Below are positions 26,445 through 35,147 of a DNA stretch of 64,000 bases, piece after piece; within the stretch, counting starts at the first letter, position 1; every line of letters begins with the position of its first letter. The DNA comes from Massilia agilis. GTDB taxonomy: Bacteria; Pseudomonadota; Gammaproteobacteria; Burkholderiales; Burkholderiaceae_D. The notes beneath the pieces were generated by a model. That model was not told where the DNA came from and made no database searches. It saw only the letters and a list, made by a program, of their open reading frames with translations. A program made the position numbers and the translations under genes. The stretch is taken from contig NZ_JANUHB010000005.1 of NCBI RefSeq assembly GCF_024756255.1, positions 248,001-312,000 on the forward strand. The letters run 5' to 3'.

Positions 26445-26605
26445 GATGGTCGGCGATGCGGTAAAGCGGTCATTATATTAGACGTGCAAGCTGCTGGCCC
26501 GCGGCAGCGCCTTTCTGAAGGTAAGTGTCCCATCGAACAGAGGTAGTTGTTGAACGGTGGTCTACTCGAAGCGTGTATGACGCTTGCCGATGAAGGGAGG
26601 ACAGC

Positions 26606-27097
26606 ATGAGCAAGAAATTTTTCGTGCCGGCGCTGGTCGCCGCAATGCTTTCAAGCAGCGTTTCGGTCATGGCCCAGGAGCGCGGCTATCACAACGAGCG
26701 CGACAACAGCTGGCAGCAGCGCGACGAGCGCTACCAGCGCAATGATGAGCGTTACGAGCGCAACGACCAGCGCTACCGGCGCGACGACGATCGCTACCGG
26801 CGTGACGAGCGCATGCAAGGCGATCGCCGCGACGACCGCCACGACGGCGCGCGCGGCGGGTGGGGCCGGACAGAAAGCTTCAGTTCGGGTTACGACGGCT
26901 ACGGGCCGGACCACAACCTGCACCGTGGCGAGCGGCTGCCGAGCCGTTATCGCACCCACCAGTACGTCGTGGACAACTGGCGCGCACATCGCCTGACGCC
27001 GCCGCCGCGCGGACATCGCTGGGTGCAGGTTGGCGCCGACTACGTGCTGGTCGCCGCGGCGACCGGCCTGATCGTGTCGGCGGTCAGCGGACAGTAA
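26606..27097 (+). CDS. RcnB-family periplasmic protein
   Basis: 163 residues. A signal peptide (cleavage near VMAQ, residue 22) is followed by an Arg/Asp/Tyr-rich repeat (RYQRNDERYERNDQRYRRDD, units of about seven residues) and a C-terminal RcnB domain (LPSRYRTHQYVVDNWRAHRL, PPPRGHRWVQVGADYVLV). RcnB proteins affect nickel/cobalt homeostasis in enterobacteria; here the repeat region is unusually long and the metal role is inference. GGGAGG precedes the ATG. Confidence 0.85.
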   Translation: MSKKFFVPALVAAMLSSSVSVMAQERGYHNERDNSWQQRDERYQRNDERYERNDQRYRRDDDRYRRDERMQGDRRDDRHDGARGGWGRTESFSSGYDGYGPDHNLHRGERLPSRYRTHQYVVDNWRAHRLTPPPRGHRWVQVGADYVLVAAATGLIVSAVSGQ

Positions 27098-27264
27098 AAC
27101 GAATGGCCCGGAGCACCAGAGGTGCCGGCCGGGCCCCGTGCCGTCAGTTGACAACCGGCTTGCCAGCGGCGGCAGTGTCGGGGCCGTGTTCGCGCGGCAC
27201 CCGCAGGACCGGACGGCAACCCTGGTCGCGGCAGGCGCGCGCCAGGAATCAACATTTTGGGCGA

Positions 27265-27297
27265 AAAAAATGCCGCAGGAAGCTGCGGCATTTTTCG
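27265..27297. terminator. bidirectional terminator between the RcnB-like gene and phaZ
   Basis: AAATGCCGCAG (27268-27278) pairs perfectly with CTGCGGCATTT (27283-27293), with A and T runs on the outer sides. It can serve both convergent genes. Confidence 0.9.
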
Positions 27298-27312
27298 GTC
27301 CACGATTGCGGA

Positions 27313-28548
27313 TCAGGAGTATTTCTTGATGAACTCGCCAATCTTGGGCGCCACCTGTTCGCGCCAGCGGCGGCCCGAGAAGATGCCGTAGTGGCCGCAC
27401 TTGGGCGCGACGAAGTCGTACTGCATGTCGGCCGGAATGCCGGTGCACAGCTCGTGCGCGGCCTGGGTCTGGCCGGCGCCGGAGATGTCGTCCAGCTCGC
27501 CCTCGACGGTGAACAGCGCGACCGTCTTGATATCTTGCGGGCGCACCAGCTGGCCGCCGACCTTCCACGTCCCCTTGGGAAGGCGGTGCTCCTGGAACAC
27601 GGTCTTGATGGTGTCCAGGTAGTATTCGGCCGGCATGTCCAGCACCGCGTTGTACTCGTCGTAGAACTGGCGGTGGCTTTCGGCCGAGCTGTCGTCACCG
27701 CGGATCAGGTGCTGGTAGAACTCGCGATGGCTCTGCGCGTGGCGGCCCGGGTTCATGGCGATGAAGCCGGCGTGCTGCAGGAAGCCCGGGTACACCTTGC
27801 GGCCAAAGCCCGGGTAGTTGCCCGGCACCGAGTAGATCACCGTGTTCTCGAACCACGAGAACGGCTTTTCCACGGCCAGGTCGTTGACGGCGGTGGGCGA
27901 CTTGCGCGGGTCGATCGGGCCACCCATCATGGTCATGGTTTTGGGCAGCTTGGGGTCGTTGTTGGTTGCCATCAGCGAGATGGCGGCCAGCACCGGCACC
28001 GTCGGCTGGCAGACCGAGATGACGTGCAGGTTCGGCGCCAGCAGGCGCATGAAGTCTTGCACGTAGTAGATGTAATCGTCCAGGTGGAACGGCCCCTCGG
28101 ACAGGGGCACCATGCGCGCGTCGGTCCAGTCCGTGATGTACACGTCGTGGTCGGGCAGCAGGCCGCGCACCGTGTCACGCAGCAGCGTGGCGTGGTGGCC
28201 CGACAGCGGGGCGACCAGCAGCACCTTCGGCTGCTTGAGCGCTTCGATCTTGCGGTCGTTCAGGTCTTTCTTGAAATGCAAAAGCTTGCAGAACGGTTTG
28301 GTGACAACGGTCCGCTCCATGATGCCGACCTTCTCGCCATTGACCAGGGTCGAGTCGATGCCGAACGCGGGCTTGGTGTACTCCTTGCCGAGCCGGTACA
28401 TCAGTTCATAGCCGGCGGCGATCCTTTGGGAGAACGGCGTGTGCGCGAAAGGTGAGACCGGGTGCGAAAAAAGTTTCGACGAGGCATCGGCCCAGTGCAT
28501 CAACGGCGTCAGGAAGGAGCGTTGCATCTCGTGCAGTTGGTAAAGCAT
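27313..28548 (-). CDS. phaZ: intracellular polyhydroxyalkanoate depolymerase
   Basis: 411 residues, full length for the PhaZ1 family of intracellular PHB depolymerases. The nucleophile is a cysteine, C180 in ISVCQPTVP, where lipases have serine. The late histidine is in KCGHYGIFSGRRW. It mobilises stored PHB in the cytoplasm. A PHA-granule protein is encoded 4 kb away (32699). Confidence 0.93.
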   Translation of the reverse strand: MLYQLHEMQRSFLTPLMHWADASSKLFSHPVSPFAHTPFSQRIAAGYELMYRLGKEYTKPAFGIDSTLVNGEKVGIMERTVVTKPFCKLLHFKKDLNDRKIEALKQPKVLLVAPLSGHHATLLRDTVRGLLPDHDVYITDWTDARMVPLSEGPFHLDDYIYYVQDFMRLLAPNLHVISVCQPTVPVLAAISLMATNNDPKLPKTMTMMGGPIDPRKSPTAVNDLAVEKPFSWFENTVIYSVPGNYPGFGRKVYPGFLQHAGFIAMNPGRHAQSHREFYQHLIRGDDSSAESHRQFYDEYNAVLDMPAEYYLDTIKTVFQEHRLPKGTWKVGGQLVRPQDIKTVALFTVEGELDDISGAGQTQAAHELCTGIPADMQYDFVAPKCGHYGIFSGRRWREQVAPKIGEFIKKYS

Positions 28549-28732
28549 AAAAAATCCTTCATGTGGTACTGCGCGCGTCGCAGCGTTTGCGCAACTAATC
28601 TAGATCAATTATAGGTTATTTGCCTTGACGTTGGGAAAGAGCCTCCGGCAGCCCACGGGAAACGATCGATGCTTCGTTACACCTGTTGTATCACCTTTGG
28701 CATGGCGCCGTTGGTGCTCTGCTCCACACATG
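28549..28732. other. phaZ upstream region
   Basis: Contains the presumed phaZ promoter on the minus strand, in a locally AT-rich stretch at 28590-28625. I see no convincing boxes and no gene. Confidence 0.4.
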
Positions 28733-28795
28733 GAAGAAAATGCCCCGGTTGGCCGGGCAGCGTGGCGCGCGGGTTACGGAACGGATGAGTCGGCG
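28733..28795. repeat. degenerate duplicate of the reductase 3' end and terminator
   Basis: This segment resembles 28843-28904, which holds the terminator and last codons of the reductase gene. Shared blocks are GAAAATGCCCCG, TTACGGAACGG and AGTCG, spaced identically without gaps. The copy has lost the stop-codon context and its hairpin is weaker, so it looks like a decayed tandem duplication. Confidence 0.65.
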
Positions 28796-28849
28796 GCAGC
28801 ATCGTGCGTGCGCGCCGGCATGTTTGCTAACCGGGTCGCTGAAAAGAAA

Positions 28850-28870
28850 ATGCCCCGCGGTGCGGGGCAT
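28850..28870 (-). terminator. terminator of the reductase gene
   Basis: ATGCCCCGC (28850-28858) pairs with GCGGGGCAT (28862-28870); on the minus strand it is followed by TTTTCTTTT. It ends the fdxA-reductase unit. Confidence 0.88.
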
Positions 28871-28895
28871 TGTGGCGTACAGCTTACGGAACGGC

Positions 28896-29993
28896 TTAGT
28901 CGAACACCGGCGTCTCGACGCCGAGGATCTTGTGCAGCTTCGGCGAGGTCGTCGTGTACTGCATGTGGATCTTCTTGTCCGGGAAGATGTACGGCGCGGC
29001 GCCGAACGCGGCCAGCGCGGCTTCGTGGAAGCCCGACAGGATCAGCTTCTTCTTGCCCGGGTAGGTGTTGATGTCGCCCACGGCGAAGATGCCCGGCACG
29101 TTGGTCTCGAACTTTTCGGTGTCCATGACCTTGAGCTGGCGCCTTTCGATGTCCAGGCCCCACTCGGCGATCGGGCCGAGCTTGGGCGACAGGCCAAAGA
29201 ACACCAGCAGCATGTCCAGCGGCACGCGGCGGGTGACGCCGTCGGCGCCGGTGACCTTCACTTCGGTCAGCTTGCCGTCCTTCTCGTCAAAACCGGTCAC
29301 CTGGCCGGTGATCAGCTGCATTTCGTATTCGTCGCACAGGGCCTTCATCTTAGCCACCGATGCGGGCGCAGCGCGGAAGTCGTCGCGGCGGTGCACCAGC
29401 ACGACCGACTCGGCCTTGCCGACGAAGTTCAGGGTCCAGTCCAGGGCCGAGTCGCCGCCGCCGCAGATGACCAGGTTCTTGCCTTCGAACAGTGCGGGAT
29501 CCTTGACGCGGTAGAACAGCTGGCTGCCTTCGAATTTCTCGATGCCGTCCACCTTGATCGTGCGCGCCTGGAACGAGCCGACGCCGGCGGCGATGAAGAT
29601 GGTCTTGGTGATGAAGCGGGTGCCAATCGAGGTCTCGACGTTGAAGCGGCCGTCTTCGCGGCGCTGCACGACGGTCACTTCCTGGCCCAGGTGGAAGGTC
29701 GGCGAGAACGGTTCGATCTGCTTGAGCAGGTTGTCGGTCAGTTCCTGGCCGGTGCACACCGGCACGGCCGGGATGTCGTAGATCGGCTTGTCCGGGTACA
29801 GCTCGACGCACTGGCCGCCGACCGCCGGCAGGGAATCGATCACGTGGGCCTTGATTTCGAGAAGGCCGAGTTCGAACACCTGGAACAGGCCGACCGGGCC
29901 GGCGCCAATGATGACGGCATCGGCGTCGATGGCGCCCGCGAACGAACTGTTGGGAGCGATGCTGCCCGCATCGTGGGTGGCACTGATAGTCAT
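28896..29993 (-). CDS. thioredoxin reductase-like ferredoxin-NADP+ reductase
   Basis: 365 residues. FAD motif ([17 protein letters not shown]), NADPH motif ([16 protein letters not shown]) and C-terminal FAD motif ([16 protein letters not shown]) are present. The CxxC redox pair of thioredoxin reductase is absent, which defines TrxR-like FNRs. It should exchange electrons between NADPH and the ferredoxin encoded 112 bases upstream. ATG 29993 with AGGAAG was chosen over an upstream extension of low-complexity sequence. Confidence 0.9.
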   Translation of the reverse strand: MTISATHDAGSIAPNSSFAGAIDADAVIIGAGPVGLFQVFELGLLEIKAHVIDSLPAVGGQCVELYPDKPIYDIPAVPVCTGQELTDNLLKQIEPFSPTFHLGQEVTVVQRREDGRFNVETSIGTRFITKTIFIAAGVGSFQARTIKVDGIEKFEGSQLFYRVKDPALFEGKNLVICGGGDSALDWTLNFVGKAESVVLVHRRDDFRAAPASVAKMKALCDEYEMQLITGQVTGFDEKDGKLTEVKVTGADGVTRRVPLDMLLVFFGLSPKLGPIAEWGLDIERRQLKVMDTEKFETNVPGIFAVGDINTYPGKKKLILSGFHEAALAAFGAAPYIFPDKKIHMQYTTTSPKLHKILGVETPVFD

Positions 29994-30105
29994 GCTCTTA
30001 CTTCCTGTTGATTTTGAAATGGATGCACTGCGCTGGCCGCGCCGCGGCGCCAAGGCGCGCGCACGGGCGCGGCTGCGGCAGGCAGCCGGCACCCGGTGGC
30101 AAGGA

Positions 30106-30429
30106 TCAGCGCTTGAGCTGGTCGAGCTTGTTCTTGACGTCTTTCCACTCTTCCGCGTCGGGCAGGGCCGCCTTGGTCTTGGTGATCGACGGCCACGCGC
30201 GCGCCAGTTCAACGTTCAGCTTGATGAATTGCTGCTGGTCCGACGGCACGTCTTCCTCGGCAAAGATGGCGTTCACCGGGCATTCGGCAACGCACACGGC
30301 GCAATCGATGCACTCGTCCGGGTCAATTGCGAGGAAATTGGGGCCTTCCCGGAAACAATCTACCGGGCATACATCGACGCAGTCAGTGTAACGGCAGCGG
30401 ATGCACGATTCGGTGACAACGTGGGTCAT
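30106..30429 (-). CDS. fdxA: ferredoxin FdxA ([3Fe-4S][4Fe-4S])
   Basis: 107 residues, standard Fdx[21 protein letters not shown] (first cluster) and [12 protein letters not shown] (second cluster), with the conserved C-terminal extension ([20 protein letters not shown]). Same strand and probably same transcript as the downstream FNR gene, its likely partner. Confidence 0.95.
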   Translation of the reverse strand: MTHVVTESCIRCRYTDCVDVCPVDCFREGPNFLAIDPDECIDCAVCVAECPVNAIFAEEDVPSDQQQFIKLNVELARAWPSITKTKAALPDAEEWKDVKNKLDQLKR

Positions 30430-30666
30430 AACAGTCCTATCTGAGGTGAGGTGCCGCGGGCGTCTTGAAGACCAGGCTGGCCCGCCGATCAATCTATGGC
30501 AAAGCACTGTATTTTAGGGCAATTCGACCGTTCTCACAAATCAGTCTTATACACAATCCACATAAGCAAATGTGATGATCTTTGATTTATTAATGGCGAA
30601 ATATCAGGTTTATTGCGGGATTTCCTTGATGTGGATCGGGCTTTTTTGAAATTCAGTTTGGAGCGG
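30430..30666. other. AT-rich region upstream of fdxA, no gene
   Basis: Holds the fdxA promoter area on the minus strand. 30530-30660 is distinctly AT-rich for this genome but has no open frame. It leads into repeat copy 2. Confidence 0.5.
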
Positions 30667-30747
30667 TAGGGTGGGTAGGGTGGGCTCTCGAGCCCACGCG
30701 TCAGCACGCAGCGCGTGATGGCAGCGTGGGCACAAGTGCCCGCCCTA
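30667..30747. repeat. dispersed double-hairpin repeat, copy 2
   Basis: TAGGGTGGG is present twice in tandem (30667, 30676). Hairpins follow: GTGGGCTCTCGAGCCCAC on the left and GTGGGCAC-AA-GTGCCCGC on the right, ending CCGCCCTA-type at 30747. The terminal CTA, read on the minus strand as TAG, is the stop codon of the emfourin-like gene. Confidence 0.85.
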
Positions 30748-31026
30748 CGCGGTATTGCGCAGGTGTTCGAGCAGCGATTGCCATCCAGGCCCGCCCGAGG
30801 CGCCGTCCTCCCATACGGTGACGGTGCGCTGGCGCGGCCCGTCGTCCACCGTGATTTCCCAGCGCCGGATGTCGGCCCCGGCCCCGCAAGCCGGTTCGGC
30901 GCCGAAAAAGTCGATCCGGTGCAGCAGGTCCTCGACCGACTTGCCGTTGGCGCTGCGGTCGGTGTCCAGTTCGTAGCTGTCGGTGCGGCCGGCGATGCCG
31001 CCGCAGGCTTTGGCGCGGATCTTCAT
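30745..31026 (-). CDS. emfourin-like inhibitor of the adjacent M4-type protease
   Basis: 93 residues. The family pattern is an N-terminal strand with GGIAG (KACGGIAGRTDSYELDTD), then a helix and IDFFGAEPACGAGADIRRWE with a basic/acidic hairpin. This fits protealysin inhibitor emfourin, which blocks M4 metalloproteases. The gene overlaps the end of the protease gene by four bases (ATGA), the expected operon. Its stop codon is supplied by dispersed repeat copy 2. Confidence 0.8.
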   Translation of the reverse strand: MKIRAKACGGIAGRTDSYELDTDRSANGKSVEDLLHRIDFFGAEPACGAGADIRRWEITVDDGPRQRTVTVWEDGASGGPGWQSLLEHLRNTA

Positions 31027-32516
31027 GGCTGCACCTGCGCCTGCGAACCACCGCCCACCGGGCCCGGATCGGCCCCGGGCTGCTCGCCGGCCGGCGCATT
31101 GCGCCCGTGCTCGGCGCACCAGCGCGCCAGCGCCTGGGCCTCGGCGTCCAGCACGTTTTCGATGTGGTAGTACTCGGCCAGGTTCATGGTGCCGCAGCAG
31201 GTGCGGCGGTCCTGCACGGCGCCTGGCAGGTCGCGCACCTTGGGCGCCAGGCGCAGGGCCGGTTCGTGGTCCTCGGTGAGCGGCACCGGCGATTCGATCA
31301 CTTCGCGCAGCGCGAACCGGTTGCGGATGAAGTTGGCGTAGTCGATCGGCTTGCCGTCCTGGGTGACGATGCGCAGCATCTCGTTGACCACGTCGGCATA
31401 GGTGGCGGCATTGTCGGGGGCGGCGATCAGGCCGCGCAGCACCAGCCCGCGCAGGTAGGCGGCCACCCGGTGCAGCAGTGCAGCGTCATCCTCCAGCCCG
31501 GGGTTGCGCTCGAACGCGAACAGGTCGGCCAGGATGTCGTACACGGCGCCCGTGAACACCTGCGAGATCGCGTGCACCTCGGTGCCGGCATCGGACAGGG
31601 TGAGGTCGTTGTCGGCGTTGCGCAGCCCCGTGGTGCTGCCCAGTGCCAGGCCGAACTGTTCGGCGATGTCGGACAGGAAGGTCTTGTCGTGCAGGTGCGC
31701 CTTGGTCTGGGCGATGACCGCCTCGCACTGGTCCAGCTGCGACAGCGCCAGGAAAATGGCGGTCAGGTCGCCGAACGACTCGTGCAGGCCGCCGGTCTGG
31801 GGCGGGTTGTCGGCCTGCAGCCACTGCGGCTTCAGGCCGTCGAGCACGGCGTGGCCGGTTTCGTGCGAGACGATGTCGAACGAGCGGCAGGTATAGATGC
31901 GCTCGGACTGCCCGCTGGGCACGAAGTCGCCGAACTTGAGGCAGCTTTGCGCGCGGCTGTAGAAGGCATTCATCACGTTCGGCAGGCCGTAGGGGAACAC
32001 CTGCAGCGGCGCGGTGTCCACACTGCTGTTCCACTGCCAGGGCAGGGGCATCTCGGCGCCGGCGGAGGACAGGGCGCGCTGGTACATGGTGAGCGTCTGG
32101 CGCACCACGGCAAAGGTATGGACGGCATCGAATTGTGGCGTATCGGGCTGGGTGACGAAGTCGCCGAAGGCATTCGGGCTGACCGGGGTGATGCCCGGCT
32201 CGCCGGAGACGATGCGCGCATCGCGCGGGCCGGCCAGCACGATGCCCGGCAGGAAGGCCTTGCGGGTGCCGATTTCGGTCACCGACGGGTCTTGCTTCCA
32301 CATCAGCACGCGCGCGCCGAACGCGTAGGGCAGCGGCACCTGCTGCGGCTCGGGCTGCGGCGTCCCGGCCGGCACCGGCGGGCCGGGCTCGTCGAGCAGC
32401 TGCGCTGTCTTGCGGTGCTTGCGGTAAGAGGCGCTGGGCGTGGGGACGTAGCCCACCGGGGGCTGTGCGTGCTGGGTGGCGGCGTCATCGTGCGGCGGCT
32501 TGGCGCGAGGTTCCAT
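31023..32516 (-). CDS. M4-like (protealysin-related) metalloprotease, no signal peptide
   Basis: 497 residues. Zinc motif HETGH (H218, E219, H222), third ligand E246 in GGLHESFGD, and the transition-state histidine likely H315 in TEVHAISQVF. The N-terminal 60 residues are Pro-rich and no secretion signal is visible, as in protealysin-type enzymes. ATG 32516 has GGGAGAT upstream. Coupled to an emfourin-like inhibitor, so the cell makes protease and inhibitor together. The substrate is unknown. Confidence 0.8.
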   Translation of the reverse strand: MEPRAKPPHDDAATQHAQPPVGYVPTPSASYRKHRKTAQLLDEPGPPVPAGTPQPEPQQVPLPYAFGARVLMWKQDPSVTEIGTRKAFLPGIVLAGPRDARIVSGEPGITPVSPNAFGDFVTQPDTPQFDAVHTFAVVRQTLTMYQRALSSAGAEMPLPWQWNSSVDTAPLQVFPYGLPNVMNAFYSRAQSCLKFGDFVPSGQSERIYTCRSFDIVSHETGHAVLDGLKPQWLQADNPPQTGGLHESFGDLTAIFLALSQLDQCEAVIAQTKAHLHDKTFLSDIAEQFGLALGSTTGLRNADNDLTLSDAGTEVHAISQVFTGAVYDILADLFAFERNPGLEDDAALLHRVAAYLRGLVLRGLIAAPDNAATYADVVNEMLRIVTQDGKPIDYANFIRNRFALREVIESPVPLTEDHEPALRLAPKVRDLPGAVQDRRTCCGTMNLAEYYHIENVLDAEAQALARWCAEHGRNAPAGEQPGADPGPVGGGSQAQVQP

Positions 32517-32698
32517 GTTCCGTATCTCCCGTCGTTGTCGAGTGGCTTGAACGGAAATACTCCGCCGCCGCGCAAAGTCGGCATTGACGCTCGTCAATAG
32601 CCAGCGCTCGGGGCCGTGCCGGCGACAGAGGCTGGCATTGGACGCTCCCGGCTGGCATGATGGCGGTTTTTGGTTAATGGAACAGGAAGGAAAGCCCG

Positions 32699-32974
32699 AT
32701 GGCGGACATCAACATCGTCCAGGAACACAGTCTGAGCAATGAGGCCGCGCGGGCGGCGGCACAGAAGGTGGCCGACCGGCTGGCCGGCGAGTACGGGCTG
32801 GCGTGCCGCTGGGACGGCGACGTGCTGCGCTTTGCCAGGAGCGGCGTGGAGGGCGCGCTGACGCTGGGCGAGCAGCGCGCGGCAATGCGCATCAAGCTGG
32901 GATTGTTCGCCAGCGCGTTCGCCCCGACGATCGAGGCGAAGGTGGCGGAGAGCATGCGCAAGGTGTTCGCTTAG
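32699..32974 (+). CDS. polyhydroxyalkanoic acid system family protein
   Basis: 91 residues, the small PHA-granule region family: MADINIVQEHSLSNEAARAA, then ALTLGEQRAAMRIKLGLF. It is thought to act with PHA granules. Its end overlaps the convergent acyl-CoA-binding protein gene by four bases. Confidence 0.82.
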   Translation: MADINIVQEHSLSNEAARAAAQKVADRLAGEYGLACRWDGDVLRFARSGVEGALTLGEQRAAMRIKLGLFASAFAPTIEAKVAESMRKVFA

Positions 32975-33225
32975 CCCTTCAGCTCTTCGATCAGGTCGAT
33001 GTACTGCTGCATCGCCTCGTCTTGCGACATGCCCTTGAGCTGGTCCCAGGCGTCGTACTTGGCGCGGCCGATCATGTCGGTAAAGCCGGGACGTTCGCCG
33101 GTCACGTCGCCGCTCGAGCCCTGCTTGTACAGCGCGTAGATCTTCAGCAGGGTCATGTTGTCGGGGCGCTCGGACAGGTTCTTCGAGTCGATCTGTGCCT
33201 GGGCGAACTGTTCCTGCAAACTCAT
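32971..33225 (-). CDS. acyl-CoA-binding protein
   Basis: 84 residues with the ACBP helices and binding residues: LSERPDNMTLLKIYALYKQG, then KYDAWDQLKGMSQDEAMQQY. It buffers long-chain acyl-CoA esters in the cytoplasm. AAGGAG precedes the ATG at 33225. Convergent, four-base overlap with the PHA-system gene. Confidence 0.92.
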   Translation of the reverse strand: MSLQEQFAQAQIDSKNLSERPDNMTLLKIYALYKQGSSGDVTGERPGFTDMIGRAKYDAWDQLKGMSQDEAMQQYIDLIEELKG

Positions 33226-33354
33226 GGGATGCTCCTTGTATTCTTGTGTGTTGGCTTGCCGGTGCGGCAACGGAGCGGCCATCTTAGCGCAACGGGCGCG
33301 CAATTGACGGCAAATTAGAGGAAATGCTCAAAGCATGGCGGCATCGTGGCCGCG

Positions 33355-33423
33355 TAGGGTGGGCTCTCGAGCCCACGCCGTGGTGCGTCGCGTGTGCCCG
33401 CGTGGGCTCGAGAGCCCACCCTA
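33355..33423. repeat. dispersed double-hairpin repeat, copy 3
   Basis: TAGGGTGGGCTCTCGAGCCC at the left end is answered by an exact inverted copy at the right end, finishing in CACCCTA. It ends seven bases before the stop codon of a minus-strand lipoprotein gene and so forms that gene's 3' flank. Confidence 0.88.
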
Positions 33424-33429
33424 CGGCTG

Positions 33430-33639
33430 CTACTTCTTGGTGTTGTCGCTGTCGCTGCTGCGGAACGGGTAGGTGGCGACATTGACCGCGCCCTTGCCGA
33501 CCGCAACCCCGGCATCGACCGCGGTGCCGGCGACCGTGACCGCGCCGCCCACCACCGCGCCGCCGACCGCCATTGCCATGCAGCCGCCCAGCGCGGGCAA
33601 TAAGGCGGCCACAAGCGTCAACCGCAGGAGCGGGCGCAT
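33430..33639 (-). CDS. small glycine-rich lipoprotein
   Basis: 69 residues with a lipoprotein signal ending LPALGGC (lipid-bearing C20), then an Ala/Gly/Val-rich segment (MAVGGAVVGGAVTVAGTAVD) and a polar end. Resembles short NF038104-type lipoproteins. Starts two bases after the FKBP stop and is likely cotranscribed with it. Confidence 0.7.
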   Translation of the reverse strand: MRPLLRLTLVAALLPALGGCMAMAVGGAVVGGAVTVAGTAVDAGVAVGKGAVNVATYPFRSSDSDNTKK

Positions 33640-33641
33640 CG

Positions 33642-33998
33642 TTATACCGCCAGCAGTTCGACGTCGAAGATCAGCGTGGCGTTCGGCGGGATCACGCCGC
33701 CCGCGCCGCGCGCGCCGTAACCCAGGCTGGCCGGGATGACCAGGCGGCGCGCACCGCCCACCTTCATGCCCTGCACGCCTTCGTCCCAGCCGCGGATCAC
33801 GTGGCCGGCGCCGAGCGGAAACTGGAACGGGTCGTTGCGGTCCTTGCTCGAGTCGAATTTGGCGCCGGTGGTGCCATCGTCGTTGCGCAGCCAGCCGGTG
33901 TAATGGACGGTGACGAAGTTGCCGGCCTTGGCTTCGGGGCCGTTGCCGACCACGGTGTCTTCGTACTGCAGGCCGGAATTGGTGGTGATCAGGGACAT
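33642..33998 (-). CDS. FKBP-type peptidyl-prolyl isomerase
   Basis: 118 residues, a single FKBP domain without signal peptide: VTVHYTGWL, KFDSSKDRNDPFQFPLGAGH, VIRGWDEGVQGMKVGG, GYGARGAGGVIPPNATLIFD. Cytoplasmic prolyl isomerase. The conserved MSLITTNSGLQYED start fixes ATG 33998. Confidence 0.95.
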   Translation of the reverse strand: MSLITTNSGLQYEDTVVGNGPEAKAGNFVTVHYTGWLRNDDGTTGAKFDSSKDRNDPFQFPLGAGHVIRGWDEGVQGMKVGGARRLVIPASLGYGARGAGGVIPPNATLIFDVELLAV

Positions 33999-34175
33999 GG
34001 TTTTCCTTAGATTGCTGAGGTTCGAACGGCGATTGTAGTGCATGCCCTGCAAGGGGTCCATGGCCGGTTTTTTCATTGTGTTGCGACGGCGCGCCGAATC
34101 TGCGTAATGCCAGTCATCGGGCCGTCATTTTCCACGTAGAATATGTGTTCTGTTCCCTCGGGCCAACAAATCTTT

Positions 34176-35147
34176 ATGCTCCGCAGTTTCCGTAAGCTCG
34201 TCCTCTCCAGTTTTTGCCTGCTGTCGGCCCTGCCGGCGGCGCATGCGAACGTGGTGGTGATCCTCAATTCGCGCGACGCGACGGTCCAGCTGCTGGACCA
34301 GGCCAGCGGCGCCGACCAGGGCACGTTTGCAGTCGGCAAGGAACCGCACCACCTGATGGCCACGCCGGACAACAAGTCGCTGATCGTGGCCAGCTCGGTC
34401 GGCAACGAGCTGATCTTCCTGGACCCGCTCACCGGCAAGATCCAGCGCAAGCTGTCGGACGTGCTCGACCCCTACCAGATCGGCTTTTCGCCGAACCAGA
34501 AGTGGTTCGTGTCGGCCTCGCTGCGGCTGGACCGCGTGGACATCTACAAGTACGACGGCGCCAACCTGGCGCTGGCCAAGCGCATCCCGCTGCCGCGCCT
34601 GCCCAGCCACATCGCCTTCAACGCCGACAGCACGATGGCTTTCGTCACCCAGCAGGGCAGCGACCAGGTCAGCGGCATCGACCTGAACACGCAGACGATC
34701 AAGTGGACCATCCCGGTCGGCAAGCTGCCGGCGGGGATCGTGATGACGCCGGATAACAAGTACCTGCTGGTCGGCATCATGGGTTCGGACTATGTCGAGG
34801 TGATCGACTGGCGCACCCAGAAGTCGGTCAAGCGCATCAAGGCCGGCGACGGCACCCACAATTTCCGCTCGCTGGGCGACAAGCGCCACGTGTTCGTGTC
34901 CAACCGGGTCTCCAACACGATCAACATCATCGACACCGTGACCCTCGAAAACGTGGGCACCATCAACGTGCCGGGCGGCCCGGACTGCATGGAGCTGACC
35001 AACGACGGCAAGACCCTGTGGGCGACGCTGCGCTGGATTAAGAAGGTCGCCGTGATCGACGTCCCGTCGCGCAAGGTGATCAAGCTGATCCCGGTCGGCC
35101 GCTCGCCGCACGGCGTGTTCTTCGCCAACTCCGCGCCGAGGTCGTGA
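34176..35147 (+). CDS. periplasmic YVTN beta-propeller protein
   Basis: 323 residues. A signal peptide (LVLSSFCLLSALPAAHA) is followed by about seven repeats of a YVTN/NHL-like blade (DNKSLIVASSVGNELIFLD, DKRHVFVSNRVSNTINIID). Such propellers bind proteins or cofactors; no enzymatic motif is seen. It is first in a four-gene overlapping set with a polysaccharide deacetylase, a sterol desaturase-family protein and an EI24 protein. Confidence 0.8.
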   Translation: MLRSFRKLVLSSFCLLSALPAAHANVVVILNSRDATVQLLDQASGADQGTFAVGKEPHHLMATPDNKSLIVASSVGNELIFLDPLTGKIQRKLSDVLDPYQIGFSPNQKWFVSASLRLDRVDIYKYDGANLALAKRIPLPRLPSHIAFNADSTMAFVTQQGSDQVSGIDLNTQTIKWTIPVGKLPAGIVMTPDNKYLLVGIMGSDYVEVIDWRTQKSVKRIKAGDGTHNFRSLGDKRHVFVSNRVSNTINIIDTVTLENVGTINVPGGPDCMELTNDGKTLWATLRWIKKVAVIDVPSRKVIKLIPVGRSPHGVFFANSAPRS

